Part shown: positions 1-8,035 of the stretch, one piece after another
Layout: each line of letters opens with the position of its first letter
Position numbering within the stretch: position 1 is the stretch's first letter
Source: CAZVXI01 sp964631295
GTDB lineage: Bacteria; Planctomycetota; Phycisphaerae; Phycisphaerales; SM1A02
Direction: 5' to 3'
Length of the DNA stretch: 30,304 nucleotides
Assembly: GCA_964631295.1 (NCBI GenBank)
Contig: CAZVXI010000021.1
Span: 1 to 30,304 of the forward strand
Translations under genes and position numbers: made by a program
The notes under the pieces: generated by a model
Database searches by the model: none
Told to the model about the DNA's origin: nothing
Seen by the model: the letters and a program-made list of their open reading frames with translations, nothing else

Positions 1-1
1 T

Positions 2-886
2 GCAACGGTCACTTCAGCAGCAGTCGCACGCTGGTGGCCATTCGGCGCGGGCTTTCCCGCGTTTGCAGGCGGCGCGCTCGCTGGCATCGCCATCGCATTT
101 CTGTTCATCCCCTGGAGATGGATTGATGCACTTCGCCAGCACATTCGTGCAATCAGACGGCTCGCCGAACACGCCCGCGACACGGCGGATCCACGGGAGA
201 CTCGCCCGAGATCGACCGGGCATCTTGCCCAAGCCGAACTGATCTCAATCTCGGACGCTCTGGAAGCCATGTCCGAACAGCGGCGCACAATAGAGACTGC
301 GCTGCGCCAGTCGCGACGAAATCGCGATACCGCCATAGAGCAGGAGACGCGCAAAGCAACTGCTGATCTTCAACGACAAGCATCGACGGACATGTTGACA
401 GGGCTGGCGAATCGCCGCGCCATTGAGCCGTGGGTTGCCGCACTTGATGCCGGTGGCAACCGACGCACGCCCGTTGCTGTCATCGCGATTGATCTCGACC
501 ACTTCAAGCCCATCAATGACACGCTCGGCCACGAGGTTGGCGACGACTGTCTGCGGTTTCTCGGCCAGTTGCTTCGATCGCACGTCCGCGGCGATGACCG
601 TGCGATTCGACTTGGTGGCGATGAGTTCTTGCTACTGATGCGGGCCGATCAGACGTCGGCCTACCGTCTCGGTGAACGCATCCGTTTGCTATTTCGCCAG
701 ATGCCCTGGCCGCATAAAGCGCTCGAGAAGCCAGGGCTGAGCATGGGCATTGTCTCTGATCGCGTTGCTGACATGCACGACATGAATGAGCTGTTGCGAC
801 GCGCTGATTCGTTGTTGTATCAAGCCAAACGCAATGGTCGGAACCGTACGGCAGCGACACCAGTAGTGCGGCGGGCCGTTGCCTGA
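2..886 (+). CDS. Membrane-anchored diguanylate cyclase (GGDEF), 5' end outside window
   Basis: The reading frame is open to the left edge, so the true start lies upstream; about 294 residues are visible. It begins with a hydrophobic membrane segment (about residues 20-40), followed by a charged HAMP-like or coiled-coil linker (about 45-125) and a C-terminal GGDEF domain. The GGDEF motif is encoded at 614-628. Five residues before it is an RGDD sequence (587-598), which matches the RxxD inhibitory c-di-GMP site. Both the catalytic motif and the product-inhibition site therefore look intact. Family knowledge says such proteins condense two GTP to c-di-GMP at the inner membrane; the sensory part is not visible. 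The gene converges on the next one with a 4-base gap. No EAL domain follows. Confidence 0.9.
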   Translation, partial: ATVTSAAVARWWPFGAGFPAFAGGALAGIAIAFLFIPWRWIDALRQHIRAIRRLAEHARDTADPRETRPRSTGHLAQAELISISDALEAMSEQRRTIETALRQSRRNRDTAIEQETRKATADLQRQASTDMLTGLANRRAIEPWVAALDAGGNRRTPVAVIAIDLDHFKPINDTLGHEVGDDCLRFLGQLLRSHVRGDDRAIRLGGDEFLLLMRADQTSAYRLGERIRLLFRQMPWPHKALEKPGLSMGIVSDRVADMHDMNELLRRADSLLYQAKRNGRNRTAATPVVRRAVA

Positions 887-890
887 CCAC

Positions 891-2477
891 TCATCCGTCG
901 TCCGAGTTCTCGGCCTGCTCTTGAATCGTGTTTCGCATCGCTTCGCGTTCCGCAGCATCGAGGCGGCCGTCGCCATTGGTGTCAAACTGCCGAAGAATGT
1001 TGCGCCGACGCTCCCGGTTTTCCTCGGCTGTCTCACGCTCGGTTGGATCCTGCGGCTGCGATGACTGCATCTCGCTCGTGATGAGCGTCTTGAACGCCTC
1101 AGCGCCAATCAAATCAGCGAGTTCGTTCGTGTACTGCCGTTCGAGTTCCGTGCGTTGGCGAATCGCATCATTTACCGGATCAATGACAGGTGTGTTGCCA
1201 TCTCCGCGAATCGTTGCGATCCGCTGCTCCATCTCGCGCCGTGCGTGTCTCGGTTGCTCCAGTCTGATCGTCGCGAGCAGAGACTGCCGTTGAGCCGTCA
1301 TCTCTGCGTTCAACCGCTGGTAGAGTTCCAGCACCGCGGTTCGAGTCGCGCTGTCCATCGAGACTGCGCTCATGGCTGTGGAAAAAAGTCGCTGGCCACG
1401 AGTTATTGAAAACGCACGGGGATACGCACGACGCCCCCACGTATCGATGAATCTGGACGCTTCGCGTGCAGAGAAGAAGTCTGCAAACTGCTCAGCGAAG
1501 CGATCGTTCACGTCGCGCACACTCACGCGAAGCATCGCCTCCCGGTCAATCAGGTTCATCACGGTCTGGAGTTTGCATTCGTCCAGTGCATTGAACAGTC
1601 GGCTGGGCATGTCATCAAGAAATGCGTTGCGCGCAACGAGTGCCGCATCGAGTTCCCTGTCGTATGCCTGCAGCAGTGACTCGATTTCCGGCTGTAGAGC
1701 CGGAGAGATGTCCAGAGAAGACACAATCGTGTGTAAGTCGATCTGTTCGCCGGAGAGTTCGCCACGTGAAATGCTGTTCAGCCTGCGCAGTCGTCGGATG
1801 GCGACTGGCCAGTGTTTCGATTGCTCAGGCGTGAGAATCGCCTGTACGTTGCCATGAAATGTGGCTTCTAGCACATCGTGCTCTCTCATCCACTCGGCAG
1901 TCACGGCGTTAATTTCCCGAATGAAGGCGATCACGCGGGCGCGTGCCTCGGCTGGAACAACTTCGCTCGGTTCACCGAAGGTTGCCTCAAAGCGATCCAG
2001 TGCGTCCTGAATCATTTGGCGACGCTGCTCGGCAGTGAGTTCGCCTGCTTCATCTTGCGTGCGAATCTCCTCTCTCAATTCGCTGAGCATTCGTTGCCTG
2101 GCTACGCGCTTTGTCTGTTGCTGTTGAACAAGAGCTCGCGACGTGGCGACCGGGCGGAGTTGGGCGATCGATGCCCGAGCCGTCGCAACGCCATCTGCGA
2201 AGGCAGATTCATAGTCGCGATAGATCGACTCCAAAATAACCTGTTGCGGCTGATCGAGCTGAAGCATGGCAGCGAGAACATCAAGATCACGACGGAGGAC
2301 GCGAACGTTGAAGGCTCGCCCAATCGTGGGTGGTGGCATCTGCTCGAGCAGCGCTGCACAGACCTGCTCATCAGATGGCGTTGCCGCTTCGCCTTGAAGC
2401 GCACTCGCCATTGAAGCCATGCACAGAGTGATTGTGATCGCGGTGATCGTCAAACAGAATGTTCGGCTCATGTGCAT
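891..2477 (-). CDS. Secreted EF-hand protein with repeated helical segments, unknown function
   Basis: I do not recognise a named family for the whole 528-residue protein. The N-terminus is a signal peptide with a hydrophobic core at about residues 8-25 and a likely cut after an Ala-Ser-Ala stretch near residue 27. The body is predicted helical and contains several similar segments, each a Leu-rich motif followed by a Tyr or Leu helix and Arg. One segment carries an LTPEQ..HW motif reminiscent of LTXXQ/Spy-CpxP periplasmic proteins. A single EF-hand calcium loop sits near the C-terminus (about residues 499-510, D-x-N-x-D-G-x-L-x3-E). A second start at 2471 (Met3) is equally possible; neither has a strong ribosome site. 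It is a paralogue of the protein at 4935-6611 and is divergent from the lipoprotein at 2595. Confidence 0.8.
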   Translation of the reverse strand: MHMSRTFCLTITAITITLCMASMASALQGEAATPSDEQVCAALLEQMPPPTIGRAFNVRVLRRDLDVLAAMLQLDQPQQVILESIYRDYESAFADGVATARASIAQLRPVATSRALVQQQQTKRVARQRMLSELREEIRTQDEAGELTAEQRRQMIQDALDRFEATFGEPSEVVPAEARARVIAFIREINAVTAEWMREHDVLEATFHGNVQAILTPEQSKHWPVAIRRLRRLNSISRGELSGEQIDLHTIVSSLDISPALQPEIESLLQAYDRELDAALVARNAFLDDMPSRLFNALDECKLQTVMNLIDREAMLRVSVRDVNDRFAEQFADFFSAREASRFIDTWGRRAYPRAFSITRGQRLFSTAMSAVSMDSATRTAVLELYQRLNAEMTAQRQSLLATIRLEQPRHARREMEQRIATIRGDGNTPVIDPVNDAIRQRTELERQYTNELADLIGAEAFKTLITSEMQSSQPQDPTERETAEENRERRRNILRQFDTNGDGRLDAAEREAMRNTIQEQAENSDDG

Positions 2478-2594
2478 TCAATCGGCTCAATTGCGGCTGC
2501 CGCGGAGCGCATCTCCGTGCGAGCCATCGCGTTGGGTGGAATCCGCCGGTTGCCAGCCGTGTCTTTCTCCTGAAGGCCCGAAGGAGAACGCGTC

Positions 2595-4412
2595 ATGGCC
2601 CGTTTACTTGCGTCGAAACTCCGAATCGCAACGATTTGCTTCACACTGGGAGCAGGGCCGCTCCTGAGTGGCTGTGGACCGCTCGCCGAGGCTCGTCAGA
2701 GTATGCAATCGGGCAACTCCCTGGCCGCCCTATCGTCCTACCAGCAGGCACTGGCAAAACGTCCACACGACGCGACGATCCGCCAGGAACTCCAGGTCGC
2801 TCAGACCGACGCAGCAAGCGATTTGGCGGCAGAATCCAGCGCACGCGCCGCTTCCGGGGATTATCAGACTGCCATACAACTGGCCGAGCGGGCAGCCCGA
2901 CTCGACCCGCAATACGGATCCCTCGCTGAGGCCTCCCGACGAGCCCTTGCTCGCGAGTACCTTGACACGGCAGAGGTGCACCTTACTGCCGGTCGAATCA
3001 CCGAGGCTCGGGAATCTGCTCGAGCCGCGCGGGCAGCAACAGAGGAACTCTCGGAGCCTGAGGCTCTGCTCGCCCGCATCGACGAAGCCGAAGCGCGGAA
3101 GGTCAAGACCAAGATTCTCGTTCTGCTGAATGCCGGCGAGTTCGATCAGGCCCACCGCCTTGCGGTACGGTGCGCTTCGCTTCAACCGGGCGATCACGCA
3201 TACGCAACGCTCGCGTCCGACGTCGATCAGCGTCGCCGGGAAGCTCAGTTCGACAAGCTCTTCGTTAAAACAGACGCCATGCTCGCTGACGGGCAACTCG
3301 AGCACGCTGCCTCTCTTCTGGAACAAATGAACGCCCTCGCAGTCAGACGCGAGAGACTTACCGGAATCCGCCAGGCGTATCAGCAGCGTGTTGATGATTT
3401 TGACGAACTGCTTGCGACTGCACGAGAACAGCGTGAAGCCAATAGGCTCAAGGCGGCGGTAAAGTCATATGACCAGGCCATCGCCATCGCAAGTGATCGG
3501 CCGGATGTAGTCAACGAACACAATGCTGTCGTTACTCGAGCTGATGCCGAGTCCTTACGAATCGAGGGGGCAAACGCACTTGATCACGGTGAGGAAGAGC
3601 GTGCAATTCACCTTCTGCAACAATCGCAGTCAGCACTACCAGATGCGCGCACGCGATCGCTGCTTGACACCGCCAATGCTGCGTGGCACCGTCGCAGCAT
3701 GGACGCCGCACTTGATGCAGACGACTATTCCCGCGCGATCGATCATGGGATTGAACTGCGTACGCTTGAACCGAGCGATGAGTTGAACATGATGCTCAGC
3801 CATTTGCGGGATAGGCTCGTCGATGAAGCGCTGCGACATGCTTCACAGTTGCATGCGACTGGTGCCACGGTGCAGGCCAAGTCCGCCCTGAAGGATGCCA
3901 TGCAGCATGTGTCTTCCGAGGCACTCGATCAGATGCACGAAGACCTGCGCGCAGATGAACTGATCCAGCGTGCCGTGCAGGAAGAACAGCAGGGTCGATA
4001 CGACCGTGCTCGTTCACTGTATTTGTCGGCGCTTGCTGCTGGTGGTGACCGAGGAGCGATCGAAGCACGAATCGACGACACGGATGCTTTGGCCGCGATG
4101 CAGTTTGAGATGGAAGCCGCACAACACGACGCGGCCACCATCGGTCGGGAAGCCAGCGCAATGCGTCGCGACATCGACGAACGCGACCGAGCGATTCGGG
4201 AGCTTGAGCGAGTTGCTGATGCGCTATCATATGACCTCAGGCATCTGAAGCGAACCAACTCCGTGCTCGATCGCAAGGTCTACGACTTCAAGCGCGAGGT
4301 CGACCGCCTGTGTGCAGAGATCCGCCATCTGCAACGAGATCGCGATCACTGGCGGCGCAAATACCAGCAAGCTGCCAGGCAGCCTCGACGTCGGCCGCCA
4401 CATGATCATTGA
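2595..4412 (+). CDS. TPR-like lipoprotein with C-terminal coiled coil
   Basis: The 605-residue product starts with a lipoprotein signal: a hydrophobic stretch and the lipobox LLSGC, with Cys27 as the lipidated residue. Residues about 30-480 are Ala-, Leu- and Arg-rich helical pairs of the tetratricopeptide type, many shaped like A.....G....A...., which suggests a protein-protein scaffold. Residues about 490-590 form a long charged coiled coil with heptad-like Leu/Ile and Arg/Glu spacing, followed by a basic proline-arginine tail. An AAGGAG ribosome site (2580-2586) lies 8 bases before the ATG, so the start is secure. It lies between two minus-strand genes and overlaps the peroxiredoxin gene tail-to-tail by 7 bases. 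The partner is unknown; the location is presumably a periplasm-facing membrane. Confidence 0.85.
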   Translation: MARLLASKLRIATICFTLGAGPLLSGCGPLAEARQSMQSGNSLAALSSYQQALAKRPHDATIRQELQVAQTDAASDLAAESSARAASGDYQTAIQLAERAARLDPQYGSLAEASRRALAREYLDTAEVHLTAGRITEARESARAARAATEELSEPEALLARIDEAEARKVKTKILVLLNAGEFDQAHRLAVRCASLQPGDHAYATLASDVDQRRREAQFDKLFVKTDAMLADGQLEHAASLLEQMNALAVRRERLTGIRQAYQQRVDDFDELLATAREQREANRLKAAVKSYDQAIAIASDRPDVVNEHNAVVTRADAESLRIEGANALDHGEEERAIHLLQQSQSALPDARTRSLLDTANAAWHRRSMDAALDADDYSRAIDHGIELRTLEPSDELNMMLSHLRDRLVDEALRHASQLHATGATVQAKSALKDAMQHVSSEALDQMHEDLRADELIQRAVQEEQQGRYDRARSLYLSALAAGGDRGAIEARIDDTDALAAMQFEMEAAQHDAATIGREASAMRRDIDERDRAIRELERVADALSYDLRHLKRTNSVLDRKVYDFKREVDRLCAEIRHLQRDRDHWRRKYQQAARQPRRRPPHDH

Positions 4413-4873
4413 CCTGCAACGGCGGCGCGAATCGAATCGAAATCCGGCATCTGCCTCGGATCATCGCTGACCCAGTCGTACACAACTTTGCCATGCCTGT
4501 CGATGACGAACGCGGAGCGCTTTGGTACACCTCGCAGACCAAGAAGATCTTCATGCAACGCATCGTATTGAGACGCGACGTCGCGGTTGAAATCTGACAG
4601 AATCGGGAACGGAATGTCCATTTCCTGCCTGAACTTGTCCGTAACGAACGGGCTGTCGACTGTAATCCCGAACACGTTTGCATTCAGAGATTGCCACGTC
4701 GCCCAGTCATCGCGCAACTGACACATCTCGTCTGAGCAGACGGGGCTGAACGCGAGTGGAAAGAACAGCAGAACGACCGGTTCGGAACCGATGTACTGCC
4801 CGACATTCACTGTCTCACCCGGCTTGCACGGTAGTTCGAATCCAGTGGCCGTATCACCTGTACGCATACTCAT
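4406..4873 (-). CDS. Peroxiredoxin, AhpE-like (AhpC/TSA fold)
   Basis: The 155-residue length and motifs match a thioredoxin-fold peroxidase that reduces hydroperoxides. The active-site stretch is FPLAFSPVC with Cys46 as the peroxidatic cysteine; the usual Thr of PxxxTxxC is Ser43, which the family tolerates. Arg119 in the K-R-x-x-F-V-I-D stretch is the likely catalytic arginine. A second cysteine, Cys51, lies five residues after Cys46, and a third is Cys16. The PLAF context resembles AhpE-type enzymes more than BCP, which usually has a T-P-G-C-T motif. There is no signal peptide, so it is cytoplasmic. An AAGGAG site lies about 10 bases before the ATG. It is 61 bases downstream of the secreted protein gene on the same strand and may be co-transcribed with it. 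Confidence 0.92.
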   Translation of the reverse strand: MSMRTGDTATGFELPCKPGETVNVGQYIGSEPVVLLFFPLAFSPVCSDEMCQLRDDWATWQSLNANVFGITVDSPFVTDKFRQEMDIPFPILSDFNRDVASQYDALHEDLLGLRGVPKRSAFVIDRHGKVVYDWVSDDPRQMPDFDSIRAAVAGQ

Positions 4874-4934
4874 CGGTCAGTCACTCCTTGGCTTGCGACC
4901 AAGCATATGCACGCGGCTGCAGCTTGGCAGGTCA

Positions 4935-6611
4935 TCAGTTGTCGATGAACCCCTCGCCATAGTCTGTGTGATCAGCCCGAACAGGTTCGGCGATGTCCGT
5001 CACTGGAATCTCGGGTAGTTTCGCAACCTGTGTCGGCTGAAGCACCGCATAGAGCGAGCGCATCATTCGGACATCAAGGCTGCGACGATCACGAAAGGCA
5101 TCGGCAACCACTTTCTGACCGTTGGGTATCGCCTGATCATCCTCACCTCGAATCATCGCAACGACCCGCTCGAGGTTCTGGACCAATCGCTCGCTTTGCT
5201 GATCTCGGAGGGTGCGATCGATGTTGTGGTTGATTTGTCGTAGTTGCTGAGAGTGCACATCCGCGAGACTGGTGATCGCGTTGCGCTGGTCATCTGTCAG
5301 ATCATCCAGTTCCAATGCCTGGCTGAGGGCACGCTCACCGATCGTTGGCCTATAGACGCGCCGGTTGGAGCGCTTCTCGATTTCCTTTTGCATTGCCTTT
5401 GCGGTCACATCATCGAGTTCAGCGAGTAGCAATTGAGCGAATTCATAATTCAAATCGCCTATGCGCGTGCGAGATTCCGTAAGGCGTCGGCCGACACGAA
5501 CAGCATCATCGTACTCGCCGTAGTAAAGCGCGCTGTCGATCTCGGCATCTGCTTTCTGCAGCATCTCATTGCGCCGCTTAAGCGCCTCATCAAGCCGCAG
5601 CCCATAGAGTTCAAGTAGTGTCGCCGCATCGTCCTCGACAAGGACTTCCTGCTCCTCGAATATCGAGATCAAATCAACACCCTCGCCTACAAACTCCGCC
5701 CAAGGTATCGTCTTGACCCGTCGTAATGTTCGTACAAATTGCGGCCAATGCGTGTACTGTTCGTCAGCAAGAATGGCCTGCACTTGAGCCAGCAGTTCGT
5801 TGCGAAGCTGCTTCCGTGCCTTGATGAAATCGCTTACGCGCTCGCGAAGGTTTTCCAGTTCTCTCCGGCGCTTTGCGATCTCTTCTTCCGGAGTCACGGC
5901 ACCATCCGGCGGCGAGACACGGACCATATCCGATTCTCGACTTGTGACATGCTCGGTAATGCGCGGCACAGCGGCGTCCGCAGCTTTCTGCAACCTGGAC
6001 CGCATTTCCTCGGACATCGAGTCATCGTCTCCACCAAATGACAAACCGACATCCACCGTCGGCTGTGGCGGAACGCCTGAGCCGTCGTCTTCCAGACTCA
6101 CGCCGATTGAGATCGACGGCGCGTATGGAAGATCATCGAATGACTTCGCCTCGATACCGACTCTTCCTAACTCGTCGAGAATGATGTTGCGGATCGGATC
6201 GGCCCGCACATCAGCATCGTCTTGCGCGCCGGCTTCATCTGGCGGACCGTCGATATCCTCGCCACGACTTGGCTGCCTCGTGCGTTGCGGCGCATCGCTC
6301 TTCAACCTGCCGGGCTGAGGGTGCCTTTCCTTGAGCAACTGCTCGAATTGCTCCATGTAGTGTTCGATCAATCTCGCGACAACCCGTGACTGCGGCTCGC
6401 TCAGCGACAGTTCCCGAGTGAAGAGCGCCGTGTCGCGCAATGAGAACTCCGGCTGAGTCCAGAATTCGATGTCAGGCTCGGAATAATGGAGTACGTGTCG
6501 CTGCGTACCATCGTCCATGACCATCGTCCCCCGCGAACCGGATTGGGCGTTGGCTGGAGTTGTAAGAGCCAGAGTGGCGATCAGAAGAGCGATACGGTTG
6601 CGCGTGACCAT
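4935..6611 (-). CDS. Secreted helical protein, paralogue of the EF-hand protein, unknown function
   Basis: I chose Met11 of the longest frame (6611) because GGAG lies 10 bases upstream and the resulting N-terminus is a clean signal peptide ending A-N-A before Gln-Ser. A start at 6641 would add ten basic residues. The product is about 558 residues. It has an acidic low-complexity region (about residues 95-140, rich in Pro, Arg and Asp) and a charged helix (about 240-290). A segment with V-Q-A-I-L..EQ..HWP...R.LRR is clearly shared with the protein at 891-2477. Several Leu-x-x-x-Gln plus helix segments recur along it, as in its paralogue, but I see no EF-hand here. Function is unknown; the export signal and LTXXQ-like motifs suggest a periplasmic or surface role. 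Confidence 0.8.
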   Translation of the reverse strand: MVTRNRIALLIATLALTTPANAQSGSRGTMVMDDGTQRHVLHYSEPDIEFWTQPEFSLRDTALFTRELSLSEPQSRVVARLIEHYMEQFEQLLKERHPQPGRLKSDAPQRTRQPSRGEDIDGPPDEAGAQDDADVRADPIRNIILDELGRVGIEAKSFDDLPYAPSISIGVSLEDDGSGVPPQPTVDVGLSFGGDDDSMSEEMRSRLQKAADAAVPRITEHVTSRESDMVRVSPPDGAVTPEEEIAKRRRELENLRERVSDFIKARKQLRNELLAQVQAILADEQYTHWPQFVRTLRRVKTIPWAEFVGEGVDLISIFEEQEVLVEDDAATLLELYGLRLDEALKRRNEMLQKADAEIDSALYYGEYDDAVRVGRRLTESRTRIGDLNYEFAQLLLAELDDVTAKAMQKEIEKRSNRRVYRPTIGERALSQALELDDLTDDQRNAITSLADVHSQQLRQINHNIDRTLRDQQSERLVQNLERVVAMIRGEDDQAIPNGQKVVADAFRDRRSLDVRMMRSLYAVLQPTQVAKLPEIPVTDIAEPVRADHTDYGEGFIDN

Positions 6612-6748
6612 CGTGGGTTTTCTCCGATACATCGCGATCACCAGCTAAGATGGCGGGCAGCACTGATTCTGACGACAATGCACCGCTGCAAATTGTCACA
6701 GGGGCGATTCTCAGCATCCTGAGGCTGCGGACGGTAGGCTGGCGCTCG

Positions 6749-7627
6749 ATGCGAATTCTCTTGATCGGTCATCGCGGACAACTTGGGACGGCGTTGCTGC
6801 CGTTGCTCTCCCAAGTTGGAGAAGTCTATCCGGTTGATCGGGGGGAACTGGATATCACCGACGAGAAGGTCGTCGCGACAACTGCTGAGCAAGTTCAACC
6901 GGATCTGATCATCAATGCCGCAGCCTATACCAGTGTCGATGCGGCAGAGGACGACAATAGGACAGCGATGGCGGTGAATGGCGATGGGCCGGGCTTTCTG
7001 GCCAGGACAGCTTCGACTATCGGCGCAGCAATCATCCACTACTCGACCGATTTTGTGTTCGACGGCTTGCTTGGTCAGCCTTACAGCCCGGATGATCGGC
7101 CCGCACCGATCAGCGTTTATGGCGCATCCAAACTTGCTGGCGAGCACGCTGTCAGGGAGAGCGGAGCCCGCGGGATCATCATCCGCACGAGTTGGCTCTA
7201 CGGACCCACAGGCCACAACTTTGTCCGCACGATGCTGCGGCTTGCCTCGGAACGTGATGAAGTCAGTGTCGTCGCGGATCAACGCGGATGCCCGACTTCC
7301 ACGCTCGTGCTTGCTCGATGGACTGCTGCAATTATCGCGCGGCTGAATGCCGCAAATACCTGGCCTCTACCCATCGAGACACTTCACCTTGCCTGCGAAG
7401 GAGACACGACGTGGCACGGCCTGGCATCAGCAGCGATCCGCGCTGCGGGCTCCAACACCAAAATCATCCCCATCACCGCGTCTGATTTCGGAGCGCCCGC
7501 TTCGCGACCGAAGGATTCCAGACTGGATTCGCGCGATTCGCTTCGCCGATTCGGACTGGAGCCCGAGCGGTGGCGCGACGCCCTCGCCGAAGTGATTGCC
7601 GCGATCCCAGAACAGCATTACTCATAA
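6749..7627 (+). CDS. rfbD: dTDP-4-dehydrorhamnose reductase (RfbD/RmlD-like)
   Basis: This is an extended short-chain reductase of 292 residues, the usual length for the family that reduces dTDP-4-keto-L-rhamnose to dTDP-L-rhamnose with NAD(P)H. The nucleotide-binding motif is G-H-R-G-Q-L-G at residues 7-13, the catalytic triad is Thr100, Tyr124 and Lys128 (YGASK), and the R-T-S-W-L-Y-G-P stretch typical of RmlD follows. I placed the start at the ATG at 6749, where the Rossmann fold begins; a longer frame from 6650 adds 33 unrelated residues. No rfbA, B or C is visible nearby, so the sugar could be another dTDP-deoxyhexose. It is divergent from the secreted protein gene and overlaps yraN tail-to-tail by 6 bases. 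Confidence 0.9.
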   Translation: MRILLIGHRGQLGTALLPLLSQVGEVYPVDRGELDITDEKVVATTAEQVQPDLIINAAAYTSVDAAEDDNRTAMAVNGDGPGFLARTASTIGAAIIHYSTDFVFDGLLGQPYSPDDRPAPISVYGASKLAGEHAVRESGARGIIIRTSWLYGPTGHNFVRTMLRLASERDEVSVVADQRGCPTSTLVLARWTAAIIARLNAANTWPLPIETLHLACEGDTTWHGLASAAIRAAGSNTKIIPITASDFGAPASRPKDSRLDSRDSLRRFGLEPERWRDALAEVIAAIPEQHYS

Positions 7628-8035
7628 CGTCGCATCAAATGCGCTCTCAAAGTGCCTGATTTCAGCACCGGAGTTCGTTTCATTGACAGTGATCACATCA
7701 AAGCGGAGTGGAACGTCCCGAAACTCCGGTCGCTTCTTCAGATTGGCGGCCAATCGTGTGAGCCGATGCTGCTTGAGCCTGTCGACAGCGAGTTCCGGTG
7801 CGCGTTCAGATCCTCGCCGAGTCTTGACTTCGACAATTACAACCGCGGCATCGCTGGGAGCCATCATCACAAGATCAGCTTCATCCTTGCCAACGCGCAG
7901 GTTGCGCTCGACGACACGGTAACCCTTCTGCTTGAGGTATCGCGCAGCCAGTCGTTCACCTCGCACGCCAATCGACTCTTCTCGAGCGAACTTCTCGATC
8001 GTGCGGCGAAACAGCTTGACAACGGTGCCTGTCAT
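7622..8035 (-). CDS. YraN family (UPF0102) nuclease-like protein
   Basis: The 137-residue protein shows the UPF0102 pattern: a G-E-R-L-A-A-R-Y-L helix (residues 26-34), an N-L-R...E-A-D-L-V strand with Asp54, and a V-E-V-K-T-R strand with Glu69 and Lys71. These acidic and lysine residues form the core of the restriction-endonuclease-like fold. The family's cellular role is not established; a structure-specific or housekeeping nuclease is often proposed. Its ATG overlaps the stop codon of the upstream parvulin-like gene in an ATGA, so it is translationally coupled to it. Its stop overlaps the rfbD stop from the other strand. Confidence 0.9.
   Translation of the reverse strand: MTGTVVKLFRRTIEKFAREESIGVRGERLAARYLKQKGYRVVERNLRVGKDEADLVMMAPSDAAVVIVEVKTRRGSERAPELAVDRLKQHRLTRLAANLKKRPEFRDVPLRFDVITVNETNSGAEIRHFESAFDATL

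Noticed and set aside
4887..4903. Inverted repeat CTTGG-N7-CCAAG between the peroxiredoxin and secreted-protein genes
   Set aside because: A 5-base stem with a 7-base loop and no T-run is too weak for a terminator, and chance occurrence is likely.
6693..6721. TTGTCA as a -35 box for rfbD
   Set aside because: No -10-like hexamer is found at 16-18 bases downstream.
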